A DNA stretch of 64,000 bases, taken from Pseudomonas trivialis. Lineage in GTDB: Bacteria; Pseudomonadota; Gammaproteobacteria; Pseudomonadales; Pseudomonadaceae. Location of the stretch: the NCBI RefSeq assembly GCF_001439805.1, contig NZ_JYLK01000006.1:186001-250000 (forward strand), given 5' to 3'. Numbering within the stretch: the stretch's first letter is position 1; the number at the start of each line of letters is the position of its first letter. Positions 1-8,041 of the stretch are shown piece by piece. Below the pieces are notes generated by a model. The model did not search any database and was not told where the DNA came from. It saw only the letters and a list, made by a program, of their open reading frames with translations. Made by a program: the position numbers and the translations under genes.

Positions 1-1
1 G

Positions 2-571
2 GCCATCGAAGCGGCGCGTGCGTTCGACAGCCGCGTGCTGCTCGAAAGCTTTCACGAAGGCCTGGACCTGCGCATTCTGGTGATCGGTTTTGAAGTGGTG
101 GCCGCAGCGATCCGCCGCCCTGCCGAAGTCACCGGCGATGGTCAGCATTCCATCGGTGCGCTGATTGAAGCGCAGAGCCGGCGGCGTCAGGCGGCTACCG
201 ATGGCGAAAGCAAGATCCCCGTGGATGCGGAAACCGAACGCACCCTGCACGCCGCCGGCTACGACTACGCCAGCATCCTGCCCCGGGGCCAGACCCTGGC
301 CGTGCGCCGCACCGCCAACCTGCACACCGGCGGTTGCCTGGAAGACGTCACCGCGATCCTGCACCCGACGCTGGTGGACGCTGCCGTGCGAGCCGCTCGC
401 GCCCTGGACATTCCCATGGTGGGCCTGGACCTGATGGTGCCCGCCGCCGATCAACCCGAGTATGTATTTATCGAGGCCAACGAACGGGCCGGCCTGGCCA
501 ATCATGAGCCGCAGCCGACTGCCGAGAAATTTGTGGATCTGTTGTTTCCACACAGCCAGTCAACGGTTTGA
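2..571 (+). CDS. ngg: N-acetylglutaminylglutamine synthetase, 3' part (partial)
   Basis: The frame is open from base 2 with no start, so this is the C-terminal 189 residues of a gene that begins before the window. The visible part is the end of an ATP-grasp ligase: it contains a substrate/nucleotide-binding stretch (LDLRILVIG) and near the end a metal-binding core (VGLDLMV...FIEANERAGL), as in RimK/cyanophycin-synthetase-like enzymes. The call to the dipeptide synthetase that makes the osmoprotectant NAGGN rests mainly on context, because the next gene is the M42-type peptidase that accompanies NAGGN synthesis in Pseudomonas. The amidotransferase of the pathway would lie upstream, outside the window. 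Family confidence is high and the exact substrate is inferred. Confidence 0.85.
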   Translation, partial: AIEAARAFDSRVLLESFHEGLDLRILVIGFEVVAAAIRRPAEVTGDGQHSIGALIEAQSRRRQAATDGESKIPVDAETERTLHAAGYDYASILPRGQTLAVRRTANLHTGGCLEDVTAILHPTLVDAAVRAARALDIPMVGLDLMVPAADQPEYVFIEANERAGLANHEPQPTAEKFVDLLFPHSQSTV

Positions 572-592
572 GAGAGGCGCTGCCTGATCGGC

Positions 593-664
593 CGCCTCGC
601 GGGCAAGCCCGCTCCCACAGGTTGACCGCATGCCACTGTGGAAACCGGCTTGCCCGCGAAGGCG
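593..664. repeat. REP pair (REPIN-like inverted repeat)
   Basis: Two inverted copies of a GCGGGCAAGCC core (around 599-620 and 639-662) face each other across a short spacer in the gap between the synthetase and the M42 peptidase gene. This is the usual form of Pseudomonas REPINs. It can fold into a hairpin in the transcript between two genes that probably share an operon. Confidence 0.75.
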
Positions 665-715
665 CCGATACCGGCGCCACCCTCCCTCAGGCCTGCCACT
701 TCACCAGGAGTCCTT

Positions 716-1900
716 ATGACCCGAACCATCCCCGAACCGGACCTGAATTACCTGCAGAAAGTGCTGCTGGAAATGCTCGCCATTCCCAGCCCCACCGGCT
801 TTACCGACACCATCGTGCGCTATGTCGCCGAGCGTCTGGAAGAACTCGGCATTCCATTTGAAATGACCCGGCGCGGCACCATTCGTGCCACCCTCAAGGG
901 CCAGAAAAACAGCCCAGACCGCGCCGTGTCGGCGCACCTGGACACCATCGGCGCCGCCGTGCGCGCGATCAAGGACAACGGCCGCCTGACCCTGGCCCCG
1001 GTGGGTTGCTGGTCGAGCCGATTCGCCGAAGGCAGCCGCGTCAGCCTGTTCACCGATAACGGCGTGATCCGTGGCAGCGTGTTGCCGCTGATGGCTTCCG
1101 GGCACGCGTTCAACACCGCCGTCGACGAAATGCCGGTGAGCTGGGACCACGTGGAACTGCGCCTGGACGCCTATTGCGCGACTCGTGCCGACTGCGATTC
1201 GCTGGGCATCAGCGTGGGCGACTACGTAGCCTTCGACCCGCTGCCCGAGTTCACCGAGAGCGGGCACATCAGCGCACGACACCTGGACGACAAGGCCGGC
1301 GTGGCTGCCCTGCTCGCAGCACTCAAGGCGATCATCGACAGCGGCGAGCCGTTGCTGATCGACTGCCACCCGCTGTTCACCATCACCGAGGAAACCGGCA
1401 GCGGTGCCGCGGCCGCCCTGCCGTGGGACGTGAGTGAATTCGTCGGCATCGATATCGCCCCGGTCGCGCCCGGGCAGCACTCCAGCGAACATGCGGTGAG
1501 TGTGGCGATGCAGGATTCCGGTGGGCCGTATGATTATCACCTGTCGCGTCATCTGCTGCGCCTGGCGGCGGACAACGACCTGCCGGTGCGCCGCGACCTG
1601 TTCCGCTATTACTTCAGCGATGCGCACTCGGCGGTAACCGCCGGCCACGACATTCGCACCGCCCTGCTGGCGTTTGGTTGCGACGCGACCCACGGTTATG
1701 AGCGCACCCACATCGACAGCCTGGCCGCGTTGAGCCGTCTGCTGGGTGCTTACATTCTCAGCCCGCCGGTGTTCGCCAGCGATGCGCAACCGGCCCAGGG
1801 TTCACTGGACAGGTTCAGTCATCAGATCGAGCATGAAACGCAAATGGAGAGCGACACGCGCGTGCCGTCGGTGGACAGTCTGGTCGGGAACAAGACCTGA
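716..1900 (+). CDS. M42-family metallopeptidase of the NAGGN osmoprotectant system
   Basis: This is a 394-residue co-catalytic metallopeptidase of the M42 (glutamyl aminopeptidase/endoglucanase-like) family. Visible metal and catalytic motifs are SAHLDT (His74, Asp76), HLDDKAG, the TEETGSG glutamate pair, GIDIAP and a C-terminal SDAHSA. The start at 716 follows a strong CACCAGGAG ribosome site; an in-frame upstream ATG at 638 has none and lies inside the REP pair. In Pseudomonas a peptidase of this type sits beside the NAGGN synthesis genes. A role in turnover of the dipeptide is inferred from that location rather than from the sequence. The last 40 residues are low in conserved motifs. Confidence 0.9.
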   Translation: MTRTIPEPDLNYLQKVLLEMLAIPSPTGFTDTIVRYVAERLEELGIPFEMTRRGTIRATLKGQKNSPDRAVSAHLDTIGAAVRAIKDNGRLTLAPVGCWSSRFAEGSRVSLFTDNGVIRGSVLPLMASGHAFNTAVDEMPVSWDHVELRLDAYCATRADCDSLGISVGDYVAFDPLPEFTESGHISARHLDDKAGVAALLAALKAIIDSGEPLLIDCHPLFTITEETGSGAAAALPWDVSEFVGIDIAPVAPGQHSSEHAVSVAMQDSGGPYDYHLSRHLLRLAADNDLPVRRDLFRYYFSDAHSAVTAGHDIRTALLAFGCDATHGYERTHIDSLAALSRLLGAYILSPPVFASDAQPAQGSLDRFSHQIEHETQMESDTRVPSVDSLVGNKT

Positions 1901-1912
1901 TACTGGCAACCA

Positions 1913-1943
1913 GGGTCCCGGCGCAGTAGCATCGCCGGGACCC
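1913..1943. terminator. Perfect 11-bp hairpin between peptidase gene and yheU-like gene
   Basis: GGGTCCCGGCG at 1913-1923 is exactly complementary to CGCCGGGACCC at 1933-1943, with a 9-nt loop. It starts 12 nt after the peptidase stop and ends 16 nt before the next start codon. There is no U-tract on either strand, so it is not a classical intrinsic terminator. It could be a processing or stability hairpin or a weak terminator. Confidence 0.45.
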
Positions 1944-1959
1944 GCTACCTGAGGCTTGT

Positions 1960-2187
1960 ATGCTGATTCCCTACGATGCACTTGAAGTCGACACCCTGAC
2001 CCGCCTCATCGAAGATTTCGTGACCCGCGACGGCACCGATAACGGTGACGACACGCCCCTGGAAACCCGTGTATTGCGCGTGCGCCAGGCGCTGACCAAG
2101 GGCCAGGCGCTGATCGTGTTCGACCCCGACAGCGAGCAATGCCAGTTGATGCTCAAGCACGATGTGCCCAAGCATCTGTTTGACTGA
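1960..2187 (+). CDS. YheU-family small protein
   Basis: This 75-residue acidic protein matches the YheU/UPF0270 type: it starts MLIPYDAL, has a central RLIEDFVTRDGTD segment and a C-terminal half rich in hydrophobic strand-like residues (KGQALIVFD). Family length is about 70-75 residues, so it is complete. Function is not established for the family. It lies 59 nt after the peptidase gene on the same strand and converges on the csrA-like gene, leaving 10 nt between stop codons. No signal peptide or membrane segment is visible. Confidence 0.85.
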   Translation: MLIPYDALEVDTLTRLIEDFVTRDGTDNGDDTPLETRVLRVRQALTKGQALIVFDPDSEQCQLMLKHDVPKHLFD

Positions 2188-2197
2188 CACCTTGCAA

Positions 2198-2401
2198 TCA
2201 GGGGTTGGGCACCGGCACCGGATGGGTGTTGGCGTCCTGGCTACGCCGGATTTTCTGGTAGACCTCGGCACGATGGACGTTGACGCCCACCGGCGCCGCG
2301 ACGCCAAACTTCACCTGGCCTCCATTGAGTTCAAGAATGTGCAGAGCAATGTCATCGCCGATGGCAATGATTTCGCCCACAGCGCGGCTTAATACCAGCA
2401 T
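2198..2401 (-). CDS. csrA: CsrA/RsmA-family RNA-binding regulator (paralogue)
   Basis: This 67-residue protein has the CsrA fold signature: N-terminal MLVLSR, the IGDDI turn, and VHRAEVY with Arg44, the residue that contacts RNA in the family. CsrA/Rsm proteins bind GGA motifs near ribosome sites and repress or stabilise mRNAs. Pseudomonas carry several copies (RsmA, RsmE, RsmI and others). This one differs from RsmA and RsmE in its middle strands and has a proline-rich tail (PVPVPNP), so it is one of the minor paralogues and I do not assign the exact name. The ribosome site AAAAGGA before the ATG contains an ANGGA motif, which would allow autoregulation. Confidence 0.88.
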   Translation of the reverse strand: MLVLSRAVGEIIAIGDDIALHILELNGGQVKFGVAAPVGVNVHRAEVYQKIRRSQDANTHPVPVPNP

Positions 2402-2529
2402 GTCGGTTGTCCTTTTCGAATGACAGGACGTTGACCATGCGCGCTTGGGGCGTGTCGCGACAATGGCGCGCGATCAAATCAGGCCTTGCCTACATTAGCG
2501 GGTAATTTGCCTGACAGACCGCGCTCAAA

Positions 2530-3345
2530 TCAGCCTTTAACGGACTGCGCCTTGGCGCGCATCTTGTCGGCCATGGTGGTCATTTCGTCATACAGCACCT
2601 GTGGATTTTTTTGCTTCAACGCCCAGGCCATGCGGCCCTGCTCATGGGGCAGAATCATGAACTCGCCTGCCGCCACGCGCTGGTAGATGTAATCGGCGAT
2701 GTCCGCCGCCGAAATCGGTGAGCTTTCGAGCAGCTTGCCTACCTGCGCTTTCATCGCCGGGGTGGGCCCGCGAAACGAATCCAGCAGGTTGGTCTGAAAA
2801 AACGACGGGCACACTACGTGCACCCCCACTTCCTGCTGCTTGAGCTCCACCAGCAGGCTTTCCGACAGCGCCACCACACCGGCCTTGGCCACGTTGTAAT
2901 TGCTCATGGCCGGGCCCTGCATCAAGGCGGCCATCGACGCGATATTGATGATGCGGCCCTTGCTCTTTTCCAGCAGCGGCAGGAACGCCTTGCAGCCCTT
3001 GACCACGCCCATCAGATTGATCGCGATCTGCCAGTCCCAGTCTTCCAGCGATAATTCGGCGAAAAAGCCACCGGAGGCCACGCCGGCATTGTTGACGATC
3101 ACGTCGATACCCTCCAGCTTGACCTCGCACGCTTGGGCGAAAGCTGTGAGCTGACTGTAGTCGCGCACGTCGCAGCGCTGGGTGAAGCCGTCACCGCCCG
3201 CCTCGCGCACCCTTTTCAAGGTTTCCTGCAGGCCCGGCTCGCTGACGTCCGACAAGGCCAGCTGCCACCCCTCACGGGCCCAGCGCAGAGCGATTTCACG
3301 ACCCAGGCCGGACCCGGCGCCAGTGATCATCATGCGATTTTGCAT
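2530..3345 (-). CDS. SDR-family NAD(P)-dependent oxidoreductase
   Basis: This 271-residue classical short-chain dehydrogenase has the Rossmann motif TGAGSGLG near the N terminus, NNAGVA, the catalytic Ser in NIASMA and the YNVAK Tyr-Lys pair. The start at 3345 puts the glycine motif at the usual distance from the N terminus; an in-frame start at 3480 would add 45 residues without homology-like features. The substrate cannot be told from the sequence. The gene stands alone, with no operon partner on the same strand within 100 nt. Confidence 0.88.
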   Translation of the reverse strand: MQNRMMITGAGSGLGREIALRWAREGWQLALSDVSEPGLQETLKRVREAGGDGFTQRCDVRDYSQLTAFAQACEVKLEGIDVIVNNAGVASGGFFAELSLEDWDWQIAINLMGVVKGCKAFLPLLEKSKGRIINIASMAALMQGPAMSNYNVAKAGVVALSESLLVELKQQEVGVHVVCPSFFQTNLLDSFRGPTPAMKAQVGKLLESSPISAADIADYIYQRVAAGEFMILPHEQGRMAWALKQKNPQVLYDEMTTMADKMRAKAQSVKG

Positions 3346-3564
3346 AGGAGAGCTGCCTTGTGGTTCACGGAAGAAGTGAGCGGCAGTGTAGCGAAGGATT
3401 TTGCGCCAACCACGCACCATCAGGGTGATGAATGCCGCAGGCAAACCTTCGGCCCGGTCGGGTACCCGGCCAACGTTCAAAGGTCATTTTCTTCAACTAA
3501 CGGGAAGGTTTTTGTGCAGTGAAAAAGAAATAAGCAACTAATCGAAATACTTTAAAAAATTACT

Positions 3565-3592
3565 GAATTTTTTATCGCAGCCTCCAGTCCGA
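3565..3592 (+). promoter_or_regulatory. Candidate AlgU (sigma-22)-type promoter for the DUF3309 gene
   Basis: GAATTT (3565-3570) and TCCGA (3588-3592) are separated by 17 nt. This fits the AlgU/RpoE pattern GAACTT-N16/17-TCnnA with one mismatch in the -35. It lies 83 nt before the small membrane protein start. The rest of the 329-nt gap (3346-3674) is AT-rich leader sequence without another gene. Confidence 0.35.
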
Positions 3593-3674
3593 GTTGTTAA
3601 GGCGTACGCAAGTAATGGTAGGAGCCTATTGTTAAATAACCGGTCTCGCTGAAGGCCTATAAGGAAATAAAACC

Positions 3675-3827
3675 ATGAGCCTCATTCTGATCATTATCCT
3701 GATTCTGCTGCTGGTCGGCGGCCTGCCAGTGTTCCCGCACTCGCGTAACTGGGGTTACGGCCCGTCGGGTATCCTGGGCGTTGTCCTGGTAGTACTGGTG
3801 GTGTTGTTGTTGCTCGGCCGCATCTAA
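3675..3827 (+). CDS. DUF3309-type 50-residue membrane protein
   Basis: This tiny protein starts MSLILIII and consists of two hydrophobic segments joined by a conserved-looking loop with HSRNWGYGPSG, the hallmark of DUF3309 proteins. The start has a ribosome site (AAGGAAATAA) 5-14 nt upstream. Function is unknown; relatives are common in Proteobacteria and are often linked to envelope or osmotic stress. It is transcribed alone and followed directly by a symmetrical terminator. A candidate AlgU promoter upstream would fit a stress role. Confidence 0.85.
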   Translation: MSLILIIILILLLVGGLPVFPHSRNWGYGPSGILGVVLVVLVVLLLLGRI

Positions 3828-3836
3828 AAGCCGGAC

Positions 3837-3869
3837 AAAAAAAGAGGCCTTTTAAAGGCCTCTTTTTTA
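3837..3869. terminator. Bidirectional intrinsic terminator
   Basis: A near-perfect palindrome AAAGAGGCCTTTTAAAGGCCTCTTT with A-tract before and T-tract after lies between the converging DUF3309 and LTA-synthase-like genes, and so can serve both. Confidence 0.88.
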
Positions 3870-3880
3870 TTGCCCGTGAA

Positions 3881-5968
3881 TCAGTCGGGCTTGCCGTCCA
3901 CTACGCCGGCGGTGTTATCCAACAGGCTCTTGGTGGCCGTCTGCAGGAACGATTCAAGTTTCTGCTTCAGTGCGGCTTCGTCCGGCGATTCAGCAATTAC
4001 TTTGCCGGTCGGGTTCGCGCCCAGTTCGTATTGCCACAACTTCGGCGGCATTTCCTTGGGCAATACCAGCACGCGGTCGCCGGTGAGCAAGGCCACGGTC
4101 TGGTCGCTGCCCGAAGGTTTGATCACGCCGAAGCCCTTGTCGCCTTCCGGCAGGTTCAGCAGGTCGCGGCCCCAGCACTGGTGCAGGGTGTCGCCACCGA
4201 GGCGGCCCATGATGGTCGGCACGATGTCGATCTGGGTGCCCACGGTGTGGTCACGCTCGCCGAATTTTTCCTGCATGCCCGGTGCAATCATCAGCATCGG
4301 CACGTTGAAACGGCCCAGGTCCATTTCGGTGATCTGCTGCTCGTTGCCAAACCCGTGGTCACCCACGATCACGAACAGGGTTTCCTTGAAGTACGGCTCC
4401 TTGCGCGCCTTTTCAAAGAACTGGCCCAGGGCCCAGTCGGAGTAGCGCATCGCCGTCAAATGCTCGTCGAGGCTGCCACGGCCGGTCACCTTGTCCACCG
4501 GCAAGGGGTTGGGCAACGCGTACGGCGTGTGGTTGGACAGGGTTTGCAGCAGCGCGTAGAACGGCTTGCCGCCTTCACGGGCTTTGAGCTCTTCGAGGCC
4601 ACGGTTGAACATGTCCTGGTCGGACACGCCCCACGTCGGGTCGGAGAACACCGGGTCGACGAAGTCGTTGCGCCCGATGAAGTTGGTCATGCCCTGGTTG
4701 CTGAAGAAGCCCGACTGGTTGTCCCAGGCGAAATCGCCGTTGTAGACATACACATCGTTGAAGTCACGCGCGCTGAGCAACTGGGGCAGGCCCGACAGCT
4801 TGTGGCTGCCTTCCGGGGTCTGCATCAGGTACTCGAAGCCCGGCAGGTTCGGGAAGCAGGCCATGGTGGCGAACATACCCTGGTGGGTGTGGGTGCCGTT
4901 GGAGAAGAAGCGGTCGAACAGCAAGCCTTCCTTTGACAGTTTGTCGAAGTAAGGCGTGATGTTGCCCGGACGGCCCAATGCTCCCACCGAGTGACCGGCG
5001 AAGCTTTCCATCAGGATCACCACGACGTTCTTGATCGGCAGGGTCTTCTCGGCCGGTGGCGTGTAGTCGCGGCGCACGGCGGCGGTGTCGGTATCCACCA
5101 GTTTTTCGCTCGGCAGTACCAGCATGTCGCGCACGGTTTGGGTGGCCAGCGGCTGTTCCAGGGTGGCTTTCCAGACGTTGTCGCGGTGCTCGGAGAAACG
5201 TGCCTTGGCGGCGCCGATCAACGACAGCGTACCGTTGAGGCCCAGCTGGTTGGCGAAGTTGGAATCGGTGGTGTACACGTCACCCCAGCGCAGCGGCGGG
5301 CCCTGGCGCAGGGTGCCACGGGCGGCAACCACGGCGATCAGCAGGCACACCACAAACACGGCGATGCGGCTGTACCAGGGCGCCACCTGGCGGGTGCCAA
5401 TACTGCCGCCGCTGAACGGGCCGCGCGGGCGGGTGGCGCGGTCGGCGCCCTTGAACGCCATGCTCAGGATCAGCGTGCCCACGGCCCAGGCCAGCAGGTA
5501 GCGCACCACCGGAAAACCGTACCAGAGCATGCTCACGACGGTCTTGGGGTCTTCCTTTACGTACTGAAACACCAGGCCGTTGAGGCGCTGGTGGAACTCG
5601 CGGTAGAAGTCCATCTCCATCAGGCCCAGGAACAGCGCGATGCTCGAGGCAACGGTGAGCCACAAACGGAAGAACCCGCGCGCCGCCATGGCTCGCACGC
5701 TGAACAGCGCCAGCAACAGTGGGATCAGCAGGTACACCACCAGGCGCAGATCCAGGCGCAGGCCATTGGCGAACGCTTCGAAGAAGGTCGCGGCGGGTGT
5801 GTCGAGGATCATCTCGCGGTTGTAGACCAGCAGCGCCAGGCGCAGCAGGGAGAACATCACCATCATGACCAGTGCGCAGAGCAGCGTATAAGCCAGATGG
5901 GATTTGACGGTCGGTTGCAGCAGGCGATTCGAAGCTCGCTGCTGACTCAGGGCGTCCGGGTTTGCCAT
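3881..5968 (-). CDS. LTA-synthase-family phosphoglycerol transferase/sulfatase
   Basis: This is a large inner-membrane enzyme of about 695 residues. About five hydrophobic segments fill the first 200 residues, followed by a periplasmic alkaline-phosphatase-superfamily domain (roughly residues 300-620). That domain has the metal glutamate in MESFAGHS, the threonine nucleophile in NGTHTHQG and the metal-binding GDHGFG. In Gram-negative bacteria such proteins transfer phosphoglycerol to envelope glycans (OpgB-like) rather than make lipoteichoic acid; the acceptor here is unknown. An ATG at 5986 would add six residues. Neither start has a strong ribosome site; I prefer 5968 (MANPDAL). The gene converges on the DUF3309 gene and shares its terminator. 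Confidence 0.85.
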   Translation of the reverse strand: MANPDALSQQRASNRLLQPTVKSHLAYTLLCALVMMVMFSLLRLALLVYNREMILDTPAATFFEAFANGLRLDLRLVVYLLIPLLLALFSVRAMAARGFFRLWLTVASSIALFLGLMEMDFYREFHQRLNGLVFQYVKEDPKTVVSMLWYGFPVVRYLLAWAVGTLILSMAFKGADRATRPRGPFSGGSIGTRQVAPWYSRIAVFVVCLLIAVVAARGTLRQGPPLRWGDVYTTDSNFANQLGLNGTLSLIGAAKARFSEHRDNVWKATLEQPLATQTVRDMLVLPSEKLVDTDTAAVRRDYTPPAEKTLPIKNVVVILMESFAGHSVGALGRPGNITPYFDKLSKEGLLFDRFFSNGTHTHQGMFATMACFPNLPGFEYLMQTPEGSHKLSGLPQLLSARDFNDVYVYNGDFAWDNQSGFFSNQGMTNFIGRNDFVDPVFSDPTWGVSDQDMFNRGLEELKAREGGKPFYALLQTLSNHTPYALPNPLPVDKVTGRGSLDEHLTAMRYSDWALGQFFEKARKEPYFKETLFVIVGDHGFGNEQQITEMDLGRFNVPMLMIAPGMQEKFGERDHTVGTQIDIVPTIMGRLGGDTLHQCWGRDLLNLPEGDKGFGVIKPSGSDQTVALLTGDRVLVLPKEMPPKLWQYELGANPTGKVIAESPDEAALKQKLESFLQTATKSLLDNTAGVVDGKPD

Positions 5969-6207
5969 GTCGTTTTCAGGACCCATTGGAAGTTAAGTGA
6001 CGAAGCATTGCAGTGGCGCGAATGGTGCCCGATCAGTGCCGGCAAGGCTATTAATTACTGAACGAGTGCCGCTGCCACGCCTTTAAAGGCGCCCAAGGCA
6101 GACCCTTGGCCGGAAGATACGGCCGGCGAATTCTCTTAAATAAAATGTGAAAATTCTGTGCAGCGAATATTTCGACACACAAATCTCCCCCGGCACCGTA
6201 ATGCACA

Positions 6208-6296
6208 TGTGGGAGGGGGCTTGCTCCCGAGAGCGGTGTTTCAGTACCAGATTGACTGGCTGATACACCGCTCTCGGGAGCAAGCCCCCTCCCACA
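6208..6296. repeat. REPIN, long inverted repeat
   Basis: The two 37-nt arms (TGTGGGAGGGGGCTTGCTCC... and its complement) differ at one position and face each other across 15 nt. It lies in the 360-nt gap between the LTA-synthase-like gene and the PLD-like small gene; nothing else is recognisable in that gap. The core matches the group of REP sequences that dominates P. fluorescens genomes. Confidence 0.9.
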
Positions 6297-6328
6297 CTTA
6301 CCGTGCCCGCTCCAGCTATGGAGGGGTG

Positions 6329-6520
6329 TCAGATCCGCACGTTGCCCCGTGGCCCGGCGATTGCCCAGATGATCAGGCCAAGCACGGGCAGCAGCAGGAT
6401 CAACAGGATCCACAACACTTTGGCGCCGGTACTTGCGCCGCTTTTGAACACGTTGATGATCGCCCAGATATCCAACGCCAGGATGATCAGGCCAATCAGG
6501 CCATTAAAGGTAGAACCCAT
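6329..6520 (-). CDS. PLD nuclease N-terminal-like small membrane protein
   Basis: This 63-residue protein has two transmembrane helices. It matches the PLDc_N (cardiolipin synthase/phospholipase-D N-terminal) module: an N-terminal hydrophobic stretch, AIINVFKSGAS, then the helix LLILLLPVLGLIIWAIAGPR. There is no catalytic HKD motif, so it is a stand-alone membrane domain of unknown role. Such genes are frequent in Pseudomonas and often stress-induced. A ribosome site (TAAGGAGCG) precedes the ATG. Confidence 0.82.
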   Translation of the reverse strand: MGSTFNGLIGLIILALDIWAIINVFKSGASTGAKVLWILLILLLPVLGLIIWAIAGPRGNVRI

Positions 6521-6588
6521 GGTGTCGCTCCTTAAGTGAGGTCATGCCAGCTTAGGATAGGCGTGACCGGCCATCGTTCCGTTTTAAT

Positions 6589-7119
6589 TCAGACGTGCAC
6601 GGCCACACGCAGTGCTTCCAGAGCCGGTTCAGCCTGGATGCCGACCTCGGCGCAGCGTTGCAATACGCGCGGCAGGTGATTGCCATGCACCAGCACCACC
6701 TGAATGGCGTCATCCAGCAACTGACTGAAATTTACCAGCACATAGCCACCGTCTTCGGCACTCAACGCGCTCATCTGGATCTGGATGCGATTGAGCGCCG
6801 TGAGGTCATCGGCCTTGGCCAGTTGCTTGGGCTTGAGGTTGAACGCCACGCCCGGGCCGAACGAGGCAACAATCTGCGCGAACAGGTCGGCATAACTGTC
6901 GGCCTGGAACAGTACCGTGTCCGGCAGGCTGCCAACCACCACCCACTCGCCCAAGGGGATTGGGAAGCTGTCGTCGTAGTTGATGTCCGGGTTCGCCGCC
7001 AAGAACGCCGCCGGGTCGGCATAGGCCTGGGCGGCTTCATCGGCGATGCGCGCCACCTCGTCCTCGCCCATGACGCCGGCGCTGATGTGGCTGATGAGTT
7101 CGACGAGGGCGGTTTTCAT
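6589..7119 (-). CDS. Conserved hypothetical protein (176 aa)
   Basis: I do not recognise a named family. The protein is soluble and acidic with no signal peptide. It has a helical N terminus rich in Glu/Ala, a central GEWVVVGSLPDTVLFQADSY segment and alternating strands toward the end. The start has a good ribosome site (AGGATT). It lies 41 nt downstream of the ankyrin-repeat gene on the same strand, so the two are probably co-transcribed and may act together; that is inference from spacing only. Confidence 0.75.
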   Translation of the reverse strand: MKTALVELISHISAGVMGEDEVARIADEAAQAYADPAAFLAANPDINYDDSFPIPLGEWVVVGSLPDTVLFQADSYADLFAQIVASFGPGVAFNLKPKQLAKADDLTALNRIQIQMSALSAEDGGYVLVNFSQLLDDAIQVVLVHGNHLPRVLQRCAEVGIQAEPALEALRVAVHV

Positions 7120-7160
7120 GGGGCAATCCTGTGGCGGGCGGGTTTTGGAGGGCGCAAAGC

Positions 7161-7676
7161 CTACACCAGTTTCTGCAACTTCGCCGCCGCGTCCACCGCG
7201 CCCATGGTCTGCGCCGCCGCCAGCGCCGTCGCGCCCTGTGCATCGGTCGCCCTGGGATTGGCGCCCTGCTCCAGCAGGTAGTCGAGCATTTCGATACGGT
7301 TGAACATCGCGGCCATCATCAATGCGGTACGCCCATCAGAGGATGCGGCCTCCAGCGGCGTGCCACCTTCGATGAGCGCCTTGACCACGGCCATATGGCC
7401 CTTGAACGCCGCGCCGGCAATCGGCAGTTGGTTCTTGTCGTTGGCAATCAGCGGGTCGGCCTTGAATTCGAGCAGCACTTTTACCGCGTCGGCGTGGCCG
7501 TGGTAGGCCGCGAGCATCAGCAAGGTGTCGCCATTGTGATTGCGGAAATTGGCGGGCAGTCCCTTGGCCAGCAGCGCGGCGAGCATGGCGGCGTCGCCTT
7601 TGCGGGCAACATCGAAAACCTGCTCGGCAAATTCGGCAGCTTCGTCGTCGGTCATCTGTTTGGGTTGGTCTGACAT
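7161..7676 (-). CDS. Ankyrin-repeat protein
   Basis: This 171-residue protein has about four ankyrin repeats: GDAAMLAALLAKGLP, NGDTLLMLAAYHGH, NQLPIAGAAFKGHM and DGRTALMMAAMFNR. A short helical N terminus precedes them and there is no signal peptide, so a cytoplasmic protein-binding role is likely. It resembles the AnkB-type proteins that in P. aeruginosa accompany a catalase gene, but no catalase is nearby here. It is the first gene of a probable two-gene operon with the hypothetical gene downstream. The ribosome site AAGGAG is strong. Confidence 0.85.
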   Translation of the reverse strand: MSDQPKQMTDDEAAEFAEQVFDVARKGDAAMLAALLAKGLPANFRNHNGDTLLMLAAYHGHADAVKVLLEFKADPLIANDKNQLPIAGAAFKGHMAVVKALIEGGTPLEAASSDGRTALMMAAMFNRIEMLDYLLEQGANPRATDAQGATALAAAQTMGAVDAAAKLQKLV

Positions 7677-7979
7677 ATGGGGCTCCTTGATCAGTACTGA
7701 ATAGGCGCCAGTGTTGCGAGGGAGTTCCCGCCTGTCATGGCTTTTTTGTCAAAAGGCGCCATAGCCATAATCAATAGCCTGTCGGGCCGACAGCGTGCAC
7801 GAAAGGGAATTTAACCGCATGTTTCGAGTCTTTTAGCTTAAGAGCATCGCAGCAGCCGCTGACCAGACAACGCAAAATGCAGGGGTGCACGACGGCCATT
7901 CATGCAATCTGCACGAAACCGAAAACACCCTTAAATCACAACTCCTTGATTTATAAAGATATTTTAAATAGCCGTCAGC

Positions 7980-7995
7980 TGGCACAATCACTGCA
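7980..7995 (+). promoter_or_regulatory. Candidate sigma-54 (-24/-12) promoter for the DUF3509 gene
   Basis: TGGCAC-AATCA-CTGCA matches the RpoN consensus TGGCAC-N5-TTGCA at 10 of 11 positions, with exact GG-N10-GC spacing. An AT-rich tract (about 7930-7975) that could bind IHF lies just upstream. The start codon is 46 nt downstream. The rest of the gap 7677-8041 shows no gene. Confidence 0.5.
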
Positions 7996-8041
7996 CCTAT
8001 CACTCCATGCTTGCCCACTTGAGCCAACGGAGCTGATAGAC

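Noticed and set aside
701..1789. Open frame antisense to the M42 peptidase gene
   Set aside because: Shadow of a clearly coding plus-strand gene; composition biased to Arg, Gly and Val, with no motif.
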